Notes: generated from the sequence alone by a model not told the origin. A stretch of DNA of 64,000 nucleotides from Siphonodentalium dalli (GCA_032622095.1 CP136061.1:1366001-1430000); one strand, 5' to 3'. Counted from the stretch's first letter, positions 45,165-59,315 are shown. Translations and numbers: made by a program.

Positions 45165-48100
45165 AAGTTGAAAATTTGACGTTTTTTTCACAAATATCTT
45201 CTAGATCAGTTCATATTGTTTGGAACTGGTTGAGTAATATGACTTTATTTTGTGTTTTGTATATTAACTGCTCATTGGAGCGGCGTGTATGAATACAGTA
45301 TACAGTGAGTTGCTGAATTGTCATGTGTGAGGTGTATATGCAAGTACGGAAGGTATAAGTGGTCGTGTGTGTGGGTATTGGTATATCTGGAAGGGCTCAC
45401 CATTGGTGAGGTGTATATGTTTACCTGGATTGACCCTATGGTCATAGGTATGGCGAATAGGTATACATGTAGTGGCTGTATGGTCCATAGTGAGATGAAT
45501 ATGTATGCACTGAGTGAATGTATGATCGTGAATGTGGTACATATGTATACATAGAGTGACTATATGGTCATGTGCCAGGTGTAGGAGTACACCTGGTGTT
45601 CATGCATGGTGAATCGTGGCTGTATCGTCATTTGTGGTATGTACGGGTATAACCAAGTATGGCTGTATAGTCAGGTGTACGTGTATAGAGTGGGTGACTA
45701 TATTGTCATTTGTGTGGTGTTTATGTACATATGGAGTGACTGAGGTAATGGGTGGGTTGTACATGTGTACCTTGGGTGGCTATCGCTTTCCACAATAACT
45801 CAAGGATATGATAATCAATAGAGAGGTCATGTCAGAGAGTTCTCCACCTTGATGGTGTTTATGTACATGGGGGAAACGTTAAACATGGAAAGCGTTAGCC
45901 ACCCATTATCACATAGTCATTCCATATATACATAAACACCACAGACACAACAATATAGTGACCCAATGTTTATACGTACACCTGACCCATTACCACGGAT
46001 GACCATACATCCATGAGTCACAATGGAGGCCCACCGTGTATACTCCTAAACATGACCCATAACAATATAGTCACTCCGTGTATACCCATGCATTCACCTC
46101 ACGATTGGTCATACGGTAATCCCCTGTATACATATTCTCCACACATATGGTCAAATAGACATTCAATATATACGTCAACACCACAACAATGACCATAGAG
46201 TCACTTCAGGTACACATATGCACATCACCAATGGTCATATAGCCACTCGCTTCACATACCATCACCATGCCACCTGGTATACTCCTTCACCTGACATATG
46301 TCCATATAGTCACCCCGTGTGTACCTATTCAAAAAATTCATACATGCTCATGGTCAATGCTTTTATACATATTCACCTCACAATTGGCCATGTCACTCCA
46401 TGTGTCCCTATGTGTCGCACCATAGCCGAATAGCGACACACAATATACTAATACACCCCAGCTATGTCAGAAAAGTCACTCCATGTATGCATATGCACCT
46501 CACACATGGCCATATAGCCACTCGCTATATACACATACCCCTCGCACATGACCATATAGCAACACATGTGTATACCCGTATAACCTACACATGACCATAC
46601 CGCCACGAGTCAGCATGCAGGAACACCAGGTATACTCATACACCTGACACATTACCATGTAGTCACTCCCTGTATAGATATTCATTACATTTATGATCAT
46701 ACAGTCACTACTTGTATACCTACATGTACTCATGTCACCATTGACCATACAGTCACTACATGTATACATATTCGACACCTAGTCATATAACCACTCGATA
46801 TATACATATGCAGCCCACCCTAGACCATAGAGTCACTCCAGGTATACATATACACCTCACCAACGACCATTCAGCCCTTCCAGATATACAAAAAACCTGC
46901 ACACACGACCACTCATACCTTCCATACTTGCATATGCACCTCACACATGACAATTCAGCAACTCACTGTATAAGCATACACGCCATCCATGATCATACAG
47001 CTAATCCCTATACACCCACCAATGCTAATACATCCACGAGATATATAAATATATACCACAATGGCACTCCATATATACCCACACGCTCGATAATGTCCAT
47101 CCAGCTTACTCCAGGTATGCATATACACTTCAATCATGACCGTACAGTCATTCCATGTATACCTATACACATTGCCCGTAACCATAAAATAATTTATCCA
47201 CCCACCCCACCCATGATCATACAGACAACTCATGTACATCCCACCCATGACCTTACATTCACTCCATATACACATAGTCAACACATAGATGACCATGTAA
47301 CTATATTCATACACCACATCAATGTCCATACAGGCACATCGGGTGCACCCGAACTGGATATACACAATCATACAACATACAGGCACTCCATTCATACCGA
47401 TTCACCTCACACATGACCATGACCTCTCCCTGTATACCTATACATCTTACAATGGACAACCCACACATAACCATATAGTTACTCAGTGTATACATATTCA
47501 CATCATTCATGACATACAATAACTCCCTGTATACATATTCACCTCAACTATGACCATAGAGTAACTCCCTGACTACCATCTTGGCATCCACCCTGCATCC
47601 AGTTGATATTTTGTGTTACCATAATGGACCAGAATAGCCACAGATTATGGTTCATCTCAGTTCCGTCTCAACGTTCTGCCCATTTCCATTCAATAATATG
47701 GCCAGAATGACAAAAGAGGTTCTCGGCAAAATTCCATACTTTAAAATTAATTTGTCATGTCCCATACGGAACTGGGACAACCAGAATAGAACATATAGTT
47801 GTCAGTTAATTAACTAACACGTATACTAACCAAGTGAGTCACAATTTACTACCTTTTCGGATAACACAGAGAATAATGTTCAGGATATATGTAAAAAAAA
47901 AAACTTTTTTACAAATTTGGTTGCCATTTTGGAAGCCATCTTGAGCAATTTGGTCTATAGATACCATAGTGTGACACATTTAAGATAGACCAAAACAATA
48001 AACACATTTGAAACCAGAGAAGTTACATTTTACCAATGATAGTTGCATTTTACTTGAACAAATGGTCTATACCTGAAAAGTAAATTTTTGCCGATATTTA

Positions 48101-48597
48101 TGTCGTTTTTGAGAGAAAAGTCCAATATTTTTGGTGATGTCAGTGGTAACAATAGTAACAATTAATCATGGTGCATCAGATATGTTAGTATTCAATGTAT
48201 AGGAGGCAGAATAGCCAATTTTGTAAATCAACCACAACTTTTAAGCGATTGTAGGACACGCTGGGGCAATATTTACCATTTTCCATATTTTGGCGGCCAT
48301 TTTGAGCCAAAGTAAGAATTTTGGTTCCAATGAGTTGGAATATTCATAGGTAATGATATGTCTCACTTACACTACAAAGTTCTGTTCATTTCTTGTTGAA
48401 ATATGACTAAAATCCCAATTGTGATTTTTTTTGTGAAATTTTATACCGTGTTCCAATAATTGCATATTTAATTGCTCCAATGATCAGTTAATATACAAAA
48501 CACAATATAAAGTCACATTACTCAAGCAGTTCCAAACAGCATGAACTGGTCTAGAATATATTTGTGAAAAAAACGTCATATTTTCAACTTAATCCTG
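45165..48597. mobile_element. Foldback minisatellite element
   Basis: Ends of about 125 bp are inverse copies (45165-45290 with 48475-48597; blocks AGTTGAAAAT.TGACG, TTTTTTTCACAAATAT and GACTTTAT.TTGTGTTTTGTAT). The interior is a ~60-bp minisatellite (45300-47570) whose orientation flips near 45850-45920. The left block 45297-45800 pairs with about 46985-46480 over hundreds of bases (TTGCTGAATTGTCATGTGTG, TATCTGGAAGGGCT). Long frames in the array are repeat artefacts. No transposase. Confidence 0.75.
45300..47570. repeat. ~60-bp minisatellite, orientation reversed midway
   Basis: Left part repeats forms of TGGTCATGTGTGAGGTGTATATGTATACC; right part repeats the inverse (GTATACATATTCACCTCACA..TGACCATA). 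About ten units read one way and about twenty-five the other. It is framed by CCATATTTTGGCGGCCATTTT-like blocks in the outer element. Confidence 0.75.
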
Positions 48598-49099
48598 ATT
48601 CACAGAACTTTCCACCGGGTGTGATTTCATGAAGAGCGTTTATTTAATAAATAACATAATTGTCCATATATGTATAGCAGATGGTGAGATAGTTATGACA
48701 GAAAGGTCATGAGGGGTAATTCAAATAACAAAGTATTCCCATATCAATGAGATTATATGTATAACGAGTGTGATATATGTCTCGATATTGACTTACTGTA
48801 TTTTCGCGGCAATAAAAACAGTATGTGACTTTAAGTTGATTTTATGGGTGAAATATGGGCCACAGGCAGCGACAGGCACCCTCATTGGATTCAGCATACT
48901 TGAATTATGCTAGAAAACTTAGTTTGATGCTTTTCCCCAAAAATGCCTCTAGGGTTCTAGTATTCCACAAATGTAGCTTTTCCGACCAGACTATTACGGG
49001 CTTGACAGATTTTCAAAACATAAGTTCCGCGAGAAGAGAAGCTTCATGTCCGTTTTATATGTACCCATACCATATTATGGTACACATAGTGTCGACGTC

Positions 49100-49605
49100 C
49101 GATAGACCACTCGTCGTTCGTTCGTCCGTCGGTCCGTATGTCCGTCCGTCCGTATGTCTGTCCATATACACTTTACGCATGGTGCGATAACTAAATTATT
49201 TTCTATCCGATCAGAACCAAATTTTGTATATGAGTCTTACAGCCCAAAATACAGATCGAGTTCGAATATGGGTTTGTTCCGAGTTTTTCTTACGGAGTTA
49301 TGGTCCTTATTCGATTTAGAATTCACGCACGCTGCCATAACTCAAACTTGTTTTATCTGATCGGAACCAAATTCGGTATGTGAGTTTATCATCCCAAAAT
49401 ACACATCGAGTTCGAATATGGGTTTGATCCGGTTATTATTAACTGGAGTTATGGCCCTTTGACATAGAATCCATGCATGCTTCGATAAATCAACCATTTT
49501 TCATCTGATAGGAACCAAATTTGGTATATAAACTTAAAATACAGATCGAGTTCGAATATGGGTTAGATCCGATTTATCATACTGGAGTTATGACCCTTTA
49601 TCAAC
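49100..49605. repeat. (CGTC)n-like tract and ~138-bp tandem repeat
   Basis: A TTCGTCCGTCC-type simple tract (49110-49165) precedes three units with CGGAACCAAATT.GGTAT, ACAGATCGAGTTCGAATATG and CGGAGTTATGGCCCT. Frames through it are not genes. Confidence 0.8.
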
Positions 49606-51774
49606 TAAGAATTAAACATATTTGAGGTTTTCTGATGAAAGCCCTTAGTAGCTTACATCTAATTACCCCTAATACCAGCAGAGCTGCAAGAGACGAGATA
49701 ATCTGTATTATTGAAATAGAGTTATTCACCTCACAGTAGTGTTAGGTGTAACCCATTCGTGAATCAATGGACTCTCCCATTCAGTTCTAAAAGTATAAAT
49801 TGGAATAGTCTATTGTCCATTGTGGCTGGCTAATTGTTTATCATCATATGTCAAATTGATTAATGGCTGCACGAGACTCTTGTTTATCCTATTCTTGAAA
49901 TTTCATTACAGGGTGTGATAAGCGACCCCTCGCCTATATAAGTGTCTTCTATATTCCATTGCTATAATGTACATGGACTCTTCCTCATATCTCTTGTATA
50001 TGGTTATCTTTGCGTACTATTCACTTCTATCGATTTTGGTATTGACTGATTAATTGATTTTTGACAAATATAGTAACCCTTCAGACACATGTTTTCAATA
50101 TGAAATTATAATTGCTGATAGCCAATATGATTTATCTATGCAATAGGTAACAGGCAGATAAATCTACATGAATATTGTAGGTGATGCCTTGTTTCGAAAA
50201 TCAAGATGTAGATGCTGTTAATATTTTCCCATTTTTTCATATTGTCATGGTTGATTGAATTATAGGAGCAACATAGCGCTTAGAAGATGAACATTGAAGG
50301 TTATAGATTTTAGTTTCCAAGCTACTTGTAAAACATTGTAATTTGCGAAAACCATTTAATTGAGGGCTACTTACTTTTTTATATGAACTATGGTAATCTG
50401 TTTCGATTAAATAGGGGTCATAGGGACCAGCATCCTCATCATATGTCTGTATAGCATTATATAGATAACACTTTTGTATTGTATAAACTACGCATATTTT
50501 GAAAACCATACACCCCTGTTATGAAACACTTAATCTTGCATGTACCCAACAATATAAGCATTCCTTATTACACAGGTCAGATATGATCTTATCTGTCTGA
50601 AATGTTTGATAAACAAATAACAACTGGGAAGAATTGGGGTGGGGGTAATTAAAGTACAATTTAAATATGAGATGGAATCCCATATATGTATGTTGTTCTA
50701 AGCAGACTGGCTTGTTAACAAATGATAATTTCTCTTTAGAAGTGAATGCATTTTGAATATCTGGCAGGTCAAAAGTGACATAGATAGGGATGTATCACTT
50801 TTGCTTCCAATGAGTTAACTTAAACTCCTAAACATATCCACCGAAATCACTAAACAGTTGGAGCTCACATGACAGATCCTTGTGTGAATATAATATATAT
50901 AGGGACAGAGTTATGCGATTTAAAACTACTCCTCCCACCCAAATACTTTAACCCCTTCTTAAAACAAATTATTTGAGCTTTTGATTTCAAGTTGGGTACT
51001 GATATATGGATGCATGTGATCATATCTTTGACAAATTATCAGTTATAGCTAATCGCTATCGCCAAAGTATGGGTTAAACATCTGCCGATCGTGATATATA
51101 TATTTATCATTGTTGGCGAACTTTGCCACCCCGGGCTGCATGGTATTTACACCAACCGACGTCGCGTGCTATGACGTATTGGATTAAGTACAATTTTGGT
51201 AATGTCATATTTGCGGCAGAATATCCTTTCCCAAATTGTTTACATATATTTGAATAACCGTGCCATTGATGTATTATAAAGTATAACTTCATATTTTAGC
51301 CGTCATGACCAAACCCTCATGAACGCTTTTTGCCATTTAAAGAAATCATTTAGATTTGTCTTGAATTAAATGGGACGTTTATTTCAACAGACGAATTTAT
51401 AATTAAACTGGAGTCTAATTCGAATTGAATTCGAGTCGTCGGTAGTGCGACATTTGTTCCAACTTGCAAAAAAGAGTGGAATTTGAAGGAATTTGAATGG
51501 GTTTCGTTCGATTTGAGTTTGACCGGCACGGCAGTTGCATATCCTTGAATCGGCTTTGATACGCTGGGTGATTTTTGTTTTTTAATTTGGGAGATCCTAG
51601 GTGTCTTTTTGCACGTTTATGAGATCCTGGGTGTCTTTTTGCACGAAACCATGGGACAATGACCAATTCAGCTCTATTGGCATCTAATACACATTGGCTG
51701 ATCACTATTAGTCAAATAAATGGTTCATGCTTGTATTTTTCTGATATTTGAAGCCCATGTTTTAATTCACGCAG
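49606..51774. other. No gene seen (end of intron 3)
   Basis: AT-rich intron. A diverged relative of the 30.4 kb GACTCGAATT hairpin lies around 51415-51460. Confidence 0.55.
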
Positions 51775-51918
51775 CTGGGCATTCGGTGTCGACTTCTGCA
51801 CAGATAACATCGATTGGGACGTCTGTTTTCACGGCCGCAGCCACCGATGCTGACAGTACAGATCTGACGTTTAACATGACGTGTGCCGTTGCGAACTGTC
51901 CATTCCAGATAAGCGCCA
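51775..51918 (+). CDS. Cadherin exon 4: first half of EC2
   Basis: 48 codons, acceptor cacgcag|CT, donor GCCA|GTGAGT, phase 1 at both ends. It continues EC2 with AGHSVSTSAQITSIGT, then VFTAAATDADSTDLTFNM, the conserved A-x-DAD calcium motif, and a Cys pair MTCAVANCPF that echoes TCRVDSC..ICPF in EC1. Ends ISA, with the intron at the usual mid-domain site. Confidence 0.9.
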
Positions 51919-52426
51919 GTGAGTATATAAAGTTATTATACATACTGTACACAACATTCTATAATGACATTTGTATTATCCATCTGTATGTTTATCCAAA
52001 TGACGTCACCCGGAGTCCCGATAATTTTTATAAATTCGATTCGAGTCCAATATTGACTTTCGGTAGTCCAATATGACTTTCGGGAGTTCAATGTGACTTT
52101 TCCAGGATTATCATGTGACGGCTTTTGCCCAATCAGAATAGTGTTAGTTAAGGGATGGATAATAATATTGAATACAACAAGCTCGAATATAATCACGACT
52201 CTCCACCGAATATTTTTTGTGAATGAAGATTATGTGTTGCATGCATGCATGGCTCCAGTATATTGCCACTGAATGTTCGGTATTTCTTTCTTGTTTAATA
52301 TTTCCTGAGCTGCGCTTTCGATTATCATTCGCTGACTATAATGACTTCAATGTTGGAATTTAAAGATGAATATACCATATCTCTCTGCCAATATATATCA
52401 GACGTATGCAGCCAGTGGCTCATTAT

Positions 52427-52692
52427 GGCTGAAGGAGTCACTCTCACCAAAAAGTGCTGAAGTGTGCACATGTTTTGAAAATGTGCTGAAGGGTACACAT
52501 GTTTTGAAATCTCGTTCTAAATTGCGTTTAGTTGTCGTATCTGTAATGATTTATGTTAGAAAATAATTGTTTACGTTCCAATGACCATTAAGATGAATAT
52601 AACTGTGTTAATGCAGATCACAAACCCTGTACATTTTCAAACCCTGTGTACCCTTCAGCACTATGTTTGGTGAGAATGAAACCTTCAGCATC
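52427..52692. mobile_element. Small inverted-repeat element in intron 4
   Basis: CTCTCACCAAAAAGTGCTGA and its inverse TCAGCACTATGTTTGGTGAG close a ~265-bp unit with short direct repeats of GTGCTGAAG.GT.CACATGTTTTGAAA in the left arm. Confidence 0.65.
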
Positions 52693-52787
52693 AGTATGGG
52701 TGTTGATTGCTACAATGTTCATTAAAAAGTGCTAACATTCCGAATTATACCTCCTATTTTTATATACGTTTACCCTTTTTTTGTTAG

Positions 52788-52913
52788 ATGGAGAAATAAC
52801 TGCGACACGTGATATTTCGCTAGAAAAGGTCGCTTCATATAACCTTGGCGTCTACGTTGCTGACACCAGTGGCAACCAGATCGGACCAAGAACAGTGACA
52901 GTTACCATAACCG
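52788..52913 (+). CDS. Cadherin exon 5: second half of EC2
   Basis: 42 codons, acceptor ttttttgttag|AT, donor ACCG|GTGAGT, phase 1 at both ends. NGEITATRDISLEKVASYNL is the typical 'G.i.....LD.E....Y.L' strand region, here with LEK instead of LDRE, followed by VYVADTSGNQIGPRTVTVTIT. Confidence 0.9.
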
Positions 52914-53867
52914 GTGAGTGCAACATGTGTTTTGGCTATTTATTGCTTTAGTTTTCACTTCCCCGAAATATATCATGCATGATACAAAAGTGATTGGGGA
53001 CAAGTTACCAAACTTACATTGCCCTCTCCCGAGAGAAGTTGAAAAACTGTCAAACGGAAGACCGCCCCAGCGGTAATATAATCCGCACTCAAAGAAATCC
53101 TCGAGGTAATTTGGGAAATTTTTGTGTGCCAAAATTAAATGAACATTTCTGTCGTTTTTAGTTGAGAGTTTAAAAAAAAAAAACTCGGCAAGGTTTGATG
53201 AGGGATGGTTTGCGTGTGGACGAATGTTTTCGGTTTATCGGTTGCTAAGACTTAGTGGGTAGTGAGTATGGTCCAAAGGCATTATGACGTCTTTATAAAC
53301 AGCACATGAAGTGCTGCCAAAGCTGGTTCGAACCCCGATATAGAATATATGTGTGTGTCGTTATTCAAGAGGGGGGGGTCTGATTCGTGTATCTGGGCAA
53401 GTTTGTCAGTTGCTTACTGAGGAGGGGGATAAGTATTAGTATATGGTGCATGCAGTGATTTCCCCATGAAATCAACACTCTAACATTCTGTGCCGTCTTT
53501 CCTTCACCCCATAAGCTGACATGGTCGTGATATTGCCTGGCAGTTCCACATAATGTATTGCATTTTCTGGTTCCTCAAATTTCCAACACAGCACCTCTAC
53601 ATGTTTAGAACGTTTTCCACTCATCCAAAAAAATGACCGAAACTAGCGAAATTTCACATATTTAAAATGAAATATTTATATGAAATAACCAAACAACGTT
53701 GTGTCATGCATTAAATTTCCCAACTGTTAGTAACTTTCGCCAAAGTTGGAGAGGGTGAGACACTCTGCCTACCACCACCACCACCACCACCATGCCACTA
53801 CTGATTGATCTCATACAACCTCCTCGTATCGTTCTTGGCGACTGAACAAGAGTGTATTCTGTTGCAG
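52914..53867 (+). other. Cadherin intron 5
   Basis: Contains a tRNA-like A/B-box pair (53253-53335), a (CCA)n tract (53771-53792) and otherwise nothing recognised. The - strand frame 53704-54099 is a shadow of exon 6. Confidence 0.7.
53253..53335 (+). repeat. Possible tRNA-derived SINE fragment
   Basis: TTAGTGGGTAGTGAGTATGG resembles a pol III A box region, and 70 bp further GGTTCGAACCCC is a perfect B box. A tRNA cloverleaf cannot be drawn, so this is a SINE head or chance. Confidence 0.4.
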
Positions 53868-54050
53868 ATATTAATGAAATCCCTGTGTTTGCCGCGGCCT
53901 CTGCTGTCGTTCCTATCGACGAGGACAAGGCCGTCGGGAGCGACGTATTCACCCTCGCTACGGCTACGGACGCGAACGGAGACACACTCACGTACAGCAT
54001 GACGTACAGCCCCACCAGTGGCGCAGATATATTCGAAATTGATAGTGCAA
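53868..54050 (+). CDS. Cadherin exon 6: linker and first half of EC3
   Basis: 61 codons, acceptor ctgttgcag|AT, donor GCAA|GTAGGT, phase 1 at both ends. DINEIPVF is the calcium linker. VPIDEDKAVGSDVFTLATA and DANGDTLTYSM give the X-E-D and D-x-N-x-D motifs. Ends FEIDSA. EC3 is the most canonical repeat seen and lacks the extra Cys. Confidence 0.95.
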
Positions 54051-55360
54051 GTAGGTATCTTATCACGAACAGGAATTTTATAAATGTAATTTTAGCCACA
54101 TAAAAAACTTTTTTGTATTTGAGATTTTGTTGAAATATTTTGGGTATTGTAGTAATTTAGAACATAAACATAACCATTTGATTGAGTTTCATTACTTAGA
54201 ATAGGTCTAAGTTAGAAAAATTGACTTTGAAAACAATTCAGTTTTAAGACATGAGAAATTCATATTTCGAGAAATGCTCCAAAGTCGAACCCATGACATA
54301 GAACACACCAGGATTCACTCAGTTAGGTAATATTGTGTCCTTGTCTTACTTAAGGTTATATTCTGTTGAAATATGATGGAATTGATGGAATTAATTGTCA
54401 GCAATGAATGTGCCATGAGCGGCAAGTGGTGGACAACATGGAAAAAAGGAAGAAAATTGCAACATTTTGCCAGAATGTATATATATCTGGAAAGCAGCCT
54501 ATAGAATGACACAGCATGCTGCAGCTAAGTAATGTGAATGACAATCCAGCTCACTTTATCGAATGTCCTTGATTTGATCTTGATAATATTGCCTTTCACT
54601 TCTTTAGAACTCCAAGAATGTGAAGTTCAAAATGTATAACTTGCCTCTCCCTTAAAATTACGGTAACTAAAAACTGTGTCCCCCTGAGCACCATATATTG
54701 GAAATAAATGGGCATTGGGCTTGTTATTATGTTATCCTGATAGCATTCAGTCATACACTGTATGACAGTCCAGTGAGTGCATCCAATTGATTTTCAATAA
54801 TATGTACTGTCACCACAGGCCTTCTAAACAGTGATTGAGATCTTAATAAATATAACTTTAATGCATCTATTCTCCATCACTTTGTACAAGAAGTCCATTT
54901 ATAGTAAGGTAAGTGGGTACGGTATCTGGAGAAGTCGGCCCCACGGAGTCGGGCCCATACGAAGACGTCCCTATGCGAAGTCGGCCCCAGTAATTAGAAG
55001 GGATTAAATCGGCTTAATTTTATTGAGGTAGTGTTTATGTTGGCTAATTGTGAGGTCCTCAATTTTTGCAAAAATATATAATATGATATCACTCAATTGT
55101 GGAATGTGGTCCGTTTAGCATGAGTACAGTATCAAATAAATGCATGATGAAGACTTTTAATTTAAAGGTAGGCTCAGTTTACTATAGACCCTGCCTGACC
55201 AAGACTCAGAGCCCCATAAATGTTTGTGTTATAGCGACTGATGGTTCACTAAAGACCCACCCCTGTGCTCTACCACAACTGTTTAGAATGCCTGTGACTG
55301 TCACTACAAAACTTTATACATCACAGCTTTCAATGAGATTATTACATATATTATACATCC

Positions 55361-55509
55361 AAGCCTTGAAATAGTGTCTGTCATTTGCAGAATGAGGTCC
55401 CCAGAGGGCATATTTAGTGATGCTAACCAGCATAGCGTGTTAGCATCACCAAATTCACCCTCTGGGGACCTCATTCTGCAAATGACAGGCACACGATTTC
55501 AAGGCTTGA
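55361..55509. mobile_element. Hairpin MITE in intron 6
   Basis: Arms of ~65-70 bp: AAGCCTTGAAAT, TGTCATTTGCAGAATGAGGT, CCCCAGAGGG and TGATGCTAAC are repeated in inverse around a ~10-bp loop (CAGCATAGCG). The frames on both strands are palindrome artefacts. Confidence 0.85.
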
Positions 55510-58500
55510 ATGCACAGTATAATATATATAAACCATTTTTACTTATGTTATACATACAGTTTATATTCACACAATGTTATACTATTTTGTGTAAAATTAC
55601 ACTTTCAACGTGTTTATTGCTGCTAACAAAATAAAATATAATCTAACACCTGTAGCCATCAGCTGTTTTGACCAGGTACTTAGGTGTAATCGAAACTGAA
55701 AGTGAAACTGATATAACGGTAATCACAACAATTGATAAGTTGTGTCGGAGACAATGTGAACAAGGTCATGGCACTCCGAATATACGTATTCAATGTTTAG
55801 CTTCACCTACCACAAAATAAACAAGTGAAATATATTCTTAGTATAGCTTTTGCTTCGTAAAAAGCGTTCTGTTCGCGAAAACGTGCTTCAATTCATCAGA
55901 TCTGGATCTAAAGCGGAAGTGAGAACTATTCAGCGAAACGAACCCTTGCCATATCCGTTTGTCTATTTATAGCTACTATAAAATTTGGTTCGCCATTAAC
56001 ATTTACCAGGTATTCTAGCGGGTGGCCGATGAGAGCACAGCAGGTAAATCATTTGTTTTTCTGTCTCAAACATTACTTTTTATCCACGTGAACTGCATTT
56101 AACCCCAATTACTGTGTCCGCCTAATTTTCGAAAAATTCTTTTATCATGTTCTAATTTAGTTGGTGGACCCAACTATTCAAACAGAGCTAGACGCTCTCG
56201 AATAGTTGGGCCTCCGTAGTTTTATTCACGACCTCCAAGTGCTTTTCCATTATTATGAATTTTGTTCCCACTTATAACATGAAAATACAAACATTGTATA
56301 TAAATTATGTTGAAGACTAATCTGTTCTGAGTGAGTATCAACAAGCTACCCGACGAAAAAAAAAATAATGTGACATTTGTAGTTGTTTTAAAAATACATG
56401 GTAGACTGCTTGCCGAAAAACTATTTCGGGAAAAAATTAGACACTACCCCGCCTCATTTCAATCACCAAATTCACATATAAGTTATGATATAACTAGATG
56501 GTTTTATCTGCTACCATTTTGTTGTAAGGTCAAGTGATAGTGGCAGATTACGAAGTCATTGTGTACAATACCTGACTCTTGAAATATAATCCGAACTTTG
56601 AGATAAATCCGAGATCGTTAATTTGTCAACATTTAAAACTTGATCTGTAGTAAATTGACGGAACGGAAAAGGCGGAACGAACTTACAACTACATAACCGG
56701 AAAGGAGATCAGATAATTACGGGAACGATCGACCGAGTGAAAGCAACAGCAACAAATAATTTTTGAATTTTAAGTTTTAATTAACAATGGAGTTTGATTT
56801 CAAAGAAACAATGACCAAGGGCGTGGCGATATGTGCGGGGACACAATATAAAGTGTAAGCCAAGGCCGTGGCCGGCTCCAAATAAAATGTGTAAACGGGG
56901 TGTTATATGTTTGGACCGTTGTTTCTCAATGGATATTAATTAAATTTGGTATATATGTCCGGGCTGAGGCATGGAATACACTAACGTTTGAACTGTTTTT
57001 AAATTCACAAATTTGTCAATTTTCTTCAACTTTTTCGTTATGGAACACACATTAATATTCAAATAGTGGTCTCGGTATCAAACGCCCAAGTTCCGACCAC
57101 GTCGCCATCGCTATTCTTACATAAGATTTACGTGCCAATAACGTTGACAAAGCATTAGCGACAATATGGAGTCGAAACCGAGTAGAGATCGGCGGTTTTG
57201 ATTTTTTATGTTCGGTTTTTCTGGGAGAAAAAACATCGGTTTCGGTTCGGTTTTTTTTTACTAGATAGTGAAATTATACTGAAATGAATATACTTTCAAA
57301 GTAACCGCAATTAGAGTCAATAATGTCCCAATAACGTTCAATTTTTTAGGAAGGAAATGCGATCACAGGTAAACAACGGGACAAAATGCCGACGCAAACT
57401 GAATCCAACGCGATAAGATGATACAATTCGGTATTTAAAAAAATAAACACCCCCATCTTCACTGTTTATCCCTTTCTGACATGTTTAAAACATATTTATC
57501 ATATTATATGCATTAATTGTTGTCTGAGAATTCAACCACAAACAGCAGCAAATTCACAAACAGTGGGCGTCCTTGACCTGACTGTGTAACAATTATTGAC
57601 ACGTGTATGATTGACCCACATTCAATGACTGCGGTGTGATCGCTTTGATGTGTGTGATGTTGCGACATAGTTTACAAGCTGCACAATGGCTGCAAACTTC
57701 TACCAGATTACGTCACATCGGAATGTCCAGACGACCAAAGTGTTCATACCATTTACTTAAGTTTTCGAGTTAGCAGACGCTTCCATTTGTTTGGTTGGCG
57801 ATTATCGCCTTATTTGGACTTGTGTACGTTCGGCATTCATATAGTTAGCCGGACTCTGGTTTAAGCGACGTTTTTATGACATATTAAGCAGCGAAATTTT
57901 TTTGCAGTCGTCTCCAGTTGGACGCGTAAAATAACTCCAAACAGGGCTTTTTGTTGAACCATGTTCGTTATTTTGTTCGGCCATATGTTTTGAAAAAGAA
58001 CAAAAACAGTCGCCTATACGATATTATAACAACACATATCTGAGACGAAATGGACACATTCCGATATAATATTGATCAGTGAGGCCGATAATTTGAAAAC
58101 AATATCAACTAATAAGTACCTGGGGAGGTATAATAAGTTGATTTAAGTGAAAAATAAACATATACAAAAAACGTAATGTCGGTTTGAGCAGAATCGCGTG
58201 GGTCGGTTTTCGGTTTATTGTTAAAAATCGAAACTGATTTGTTTTCTCGGTTAACCGCCCATCACTATCTGAATATTAGTCTTAGAGTCGTCAATTAGTT
58301 AAAGCCCATAAGTGACCGTGTGGCTACCTTATATTACAATTTGACGACAGTTGGTAAGTTAAGGTGTCAATTTGGAAAAAATTCTCACTCAATTAGGATG
58401 GAAAGAGGTTGGAATACTAATTTGGACACTTAATAAGGCACTTTAGCCACGCCCTTGAAACAAATTGATTTGCTGATATATTATGATGTCATGGCGATGA

Positions 58501-59315
58501 TGATTTTAATAATAATATGTTGATGTCGGATGATGACGATGGTGATTATGAAATGGTTACATGCATATATACATATATAATCAATAAGTTTATTTCTCGA
58601 AACAAACAAGACATGTTATAGCCGGAATCCAATTATGTTCGTTCCGTTTCCGATTCCTAATTCACTGTTTTGACGGATTTTTGCAAATACAAACTGGCTG
58701 AAAGTTCGAGGCGGTAGAAATATGCTCTCGCTTTATGCGAAGAATGACACGACTAACATCTTAAACATGCATTCACACCAAACTAGAAGTGTACTAGAAG
58801 CTCTTATCTTCAAGTATGTAGCAGTTTTGGCTGTTAAATAATATTTTGTAGGTTGTGTTATCGCTTGTGAAAAGTCGAGTAAATGTCCATACCATGATTG
58901 GAGACGGAGTACTGCTTTCAGTGATATACAGTCCTGACTTTTATAGAGCTATGCTCTGATAATAAAAGTCAGGTTTACGGACTAGTTCTAATTGATCCCG
59001 GTTATTTATTTGAGCACTAAATGATAGCTTATTTATTCGGATTTCGTTTTAGCGCGAAATCCAAAAAGATCTATAAAGATCGAGTGTCATGTGATTCCAT
59101 AGATTGCAACACCCCGCTCCGGTTACATGGTCGGGACGCCTTTTTTCATACCAAAAGTCAGCTTACGAGCGACATCTCGGGGGAGGTAATGTCGCTAGTA
59201 ATTGTCTGATCTGGAGATGTCCAATGCCATTAAACGAACAAGTGTGATATATAGCGGAATAACATTTATTTACAGACAATCTGGGTTTCCAAGATGAATA
59301 TAACATTGAACACCA

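Larger units (their letters stand above)
29194..51774 (+). other. Cadherin intron 3 (22.6 kb, transposon-filled)
   Basis: Holds nested TTAA MITEs, the 9.4 kb LTR element with an inner LINE, the retroposed single-ORF element, a foldback minisatellite and tandem repeats. The protein reads smoothly from ..ASFP into AGHSV across it, so no exon appears to be missing. Confidence 0.8.

Noticed and set aside
45318-47522. Several 60-218 codon frames rich in His/Thr/Tyr on both strands
   Set aside because: They follow the minisatellite period, are open on both strands and contain no domain.
53704-54099. 131-codon - strand frame over exon 6
   Set aside because: The + strand shows cadherin motifs with matching splice sites and phases.
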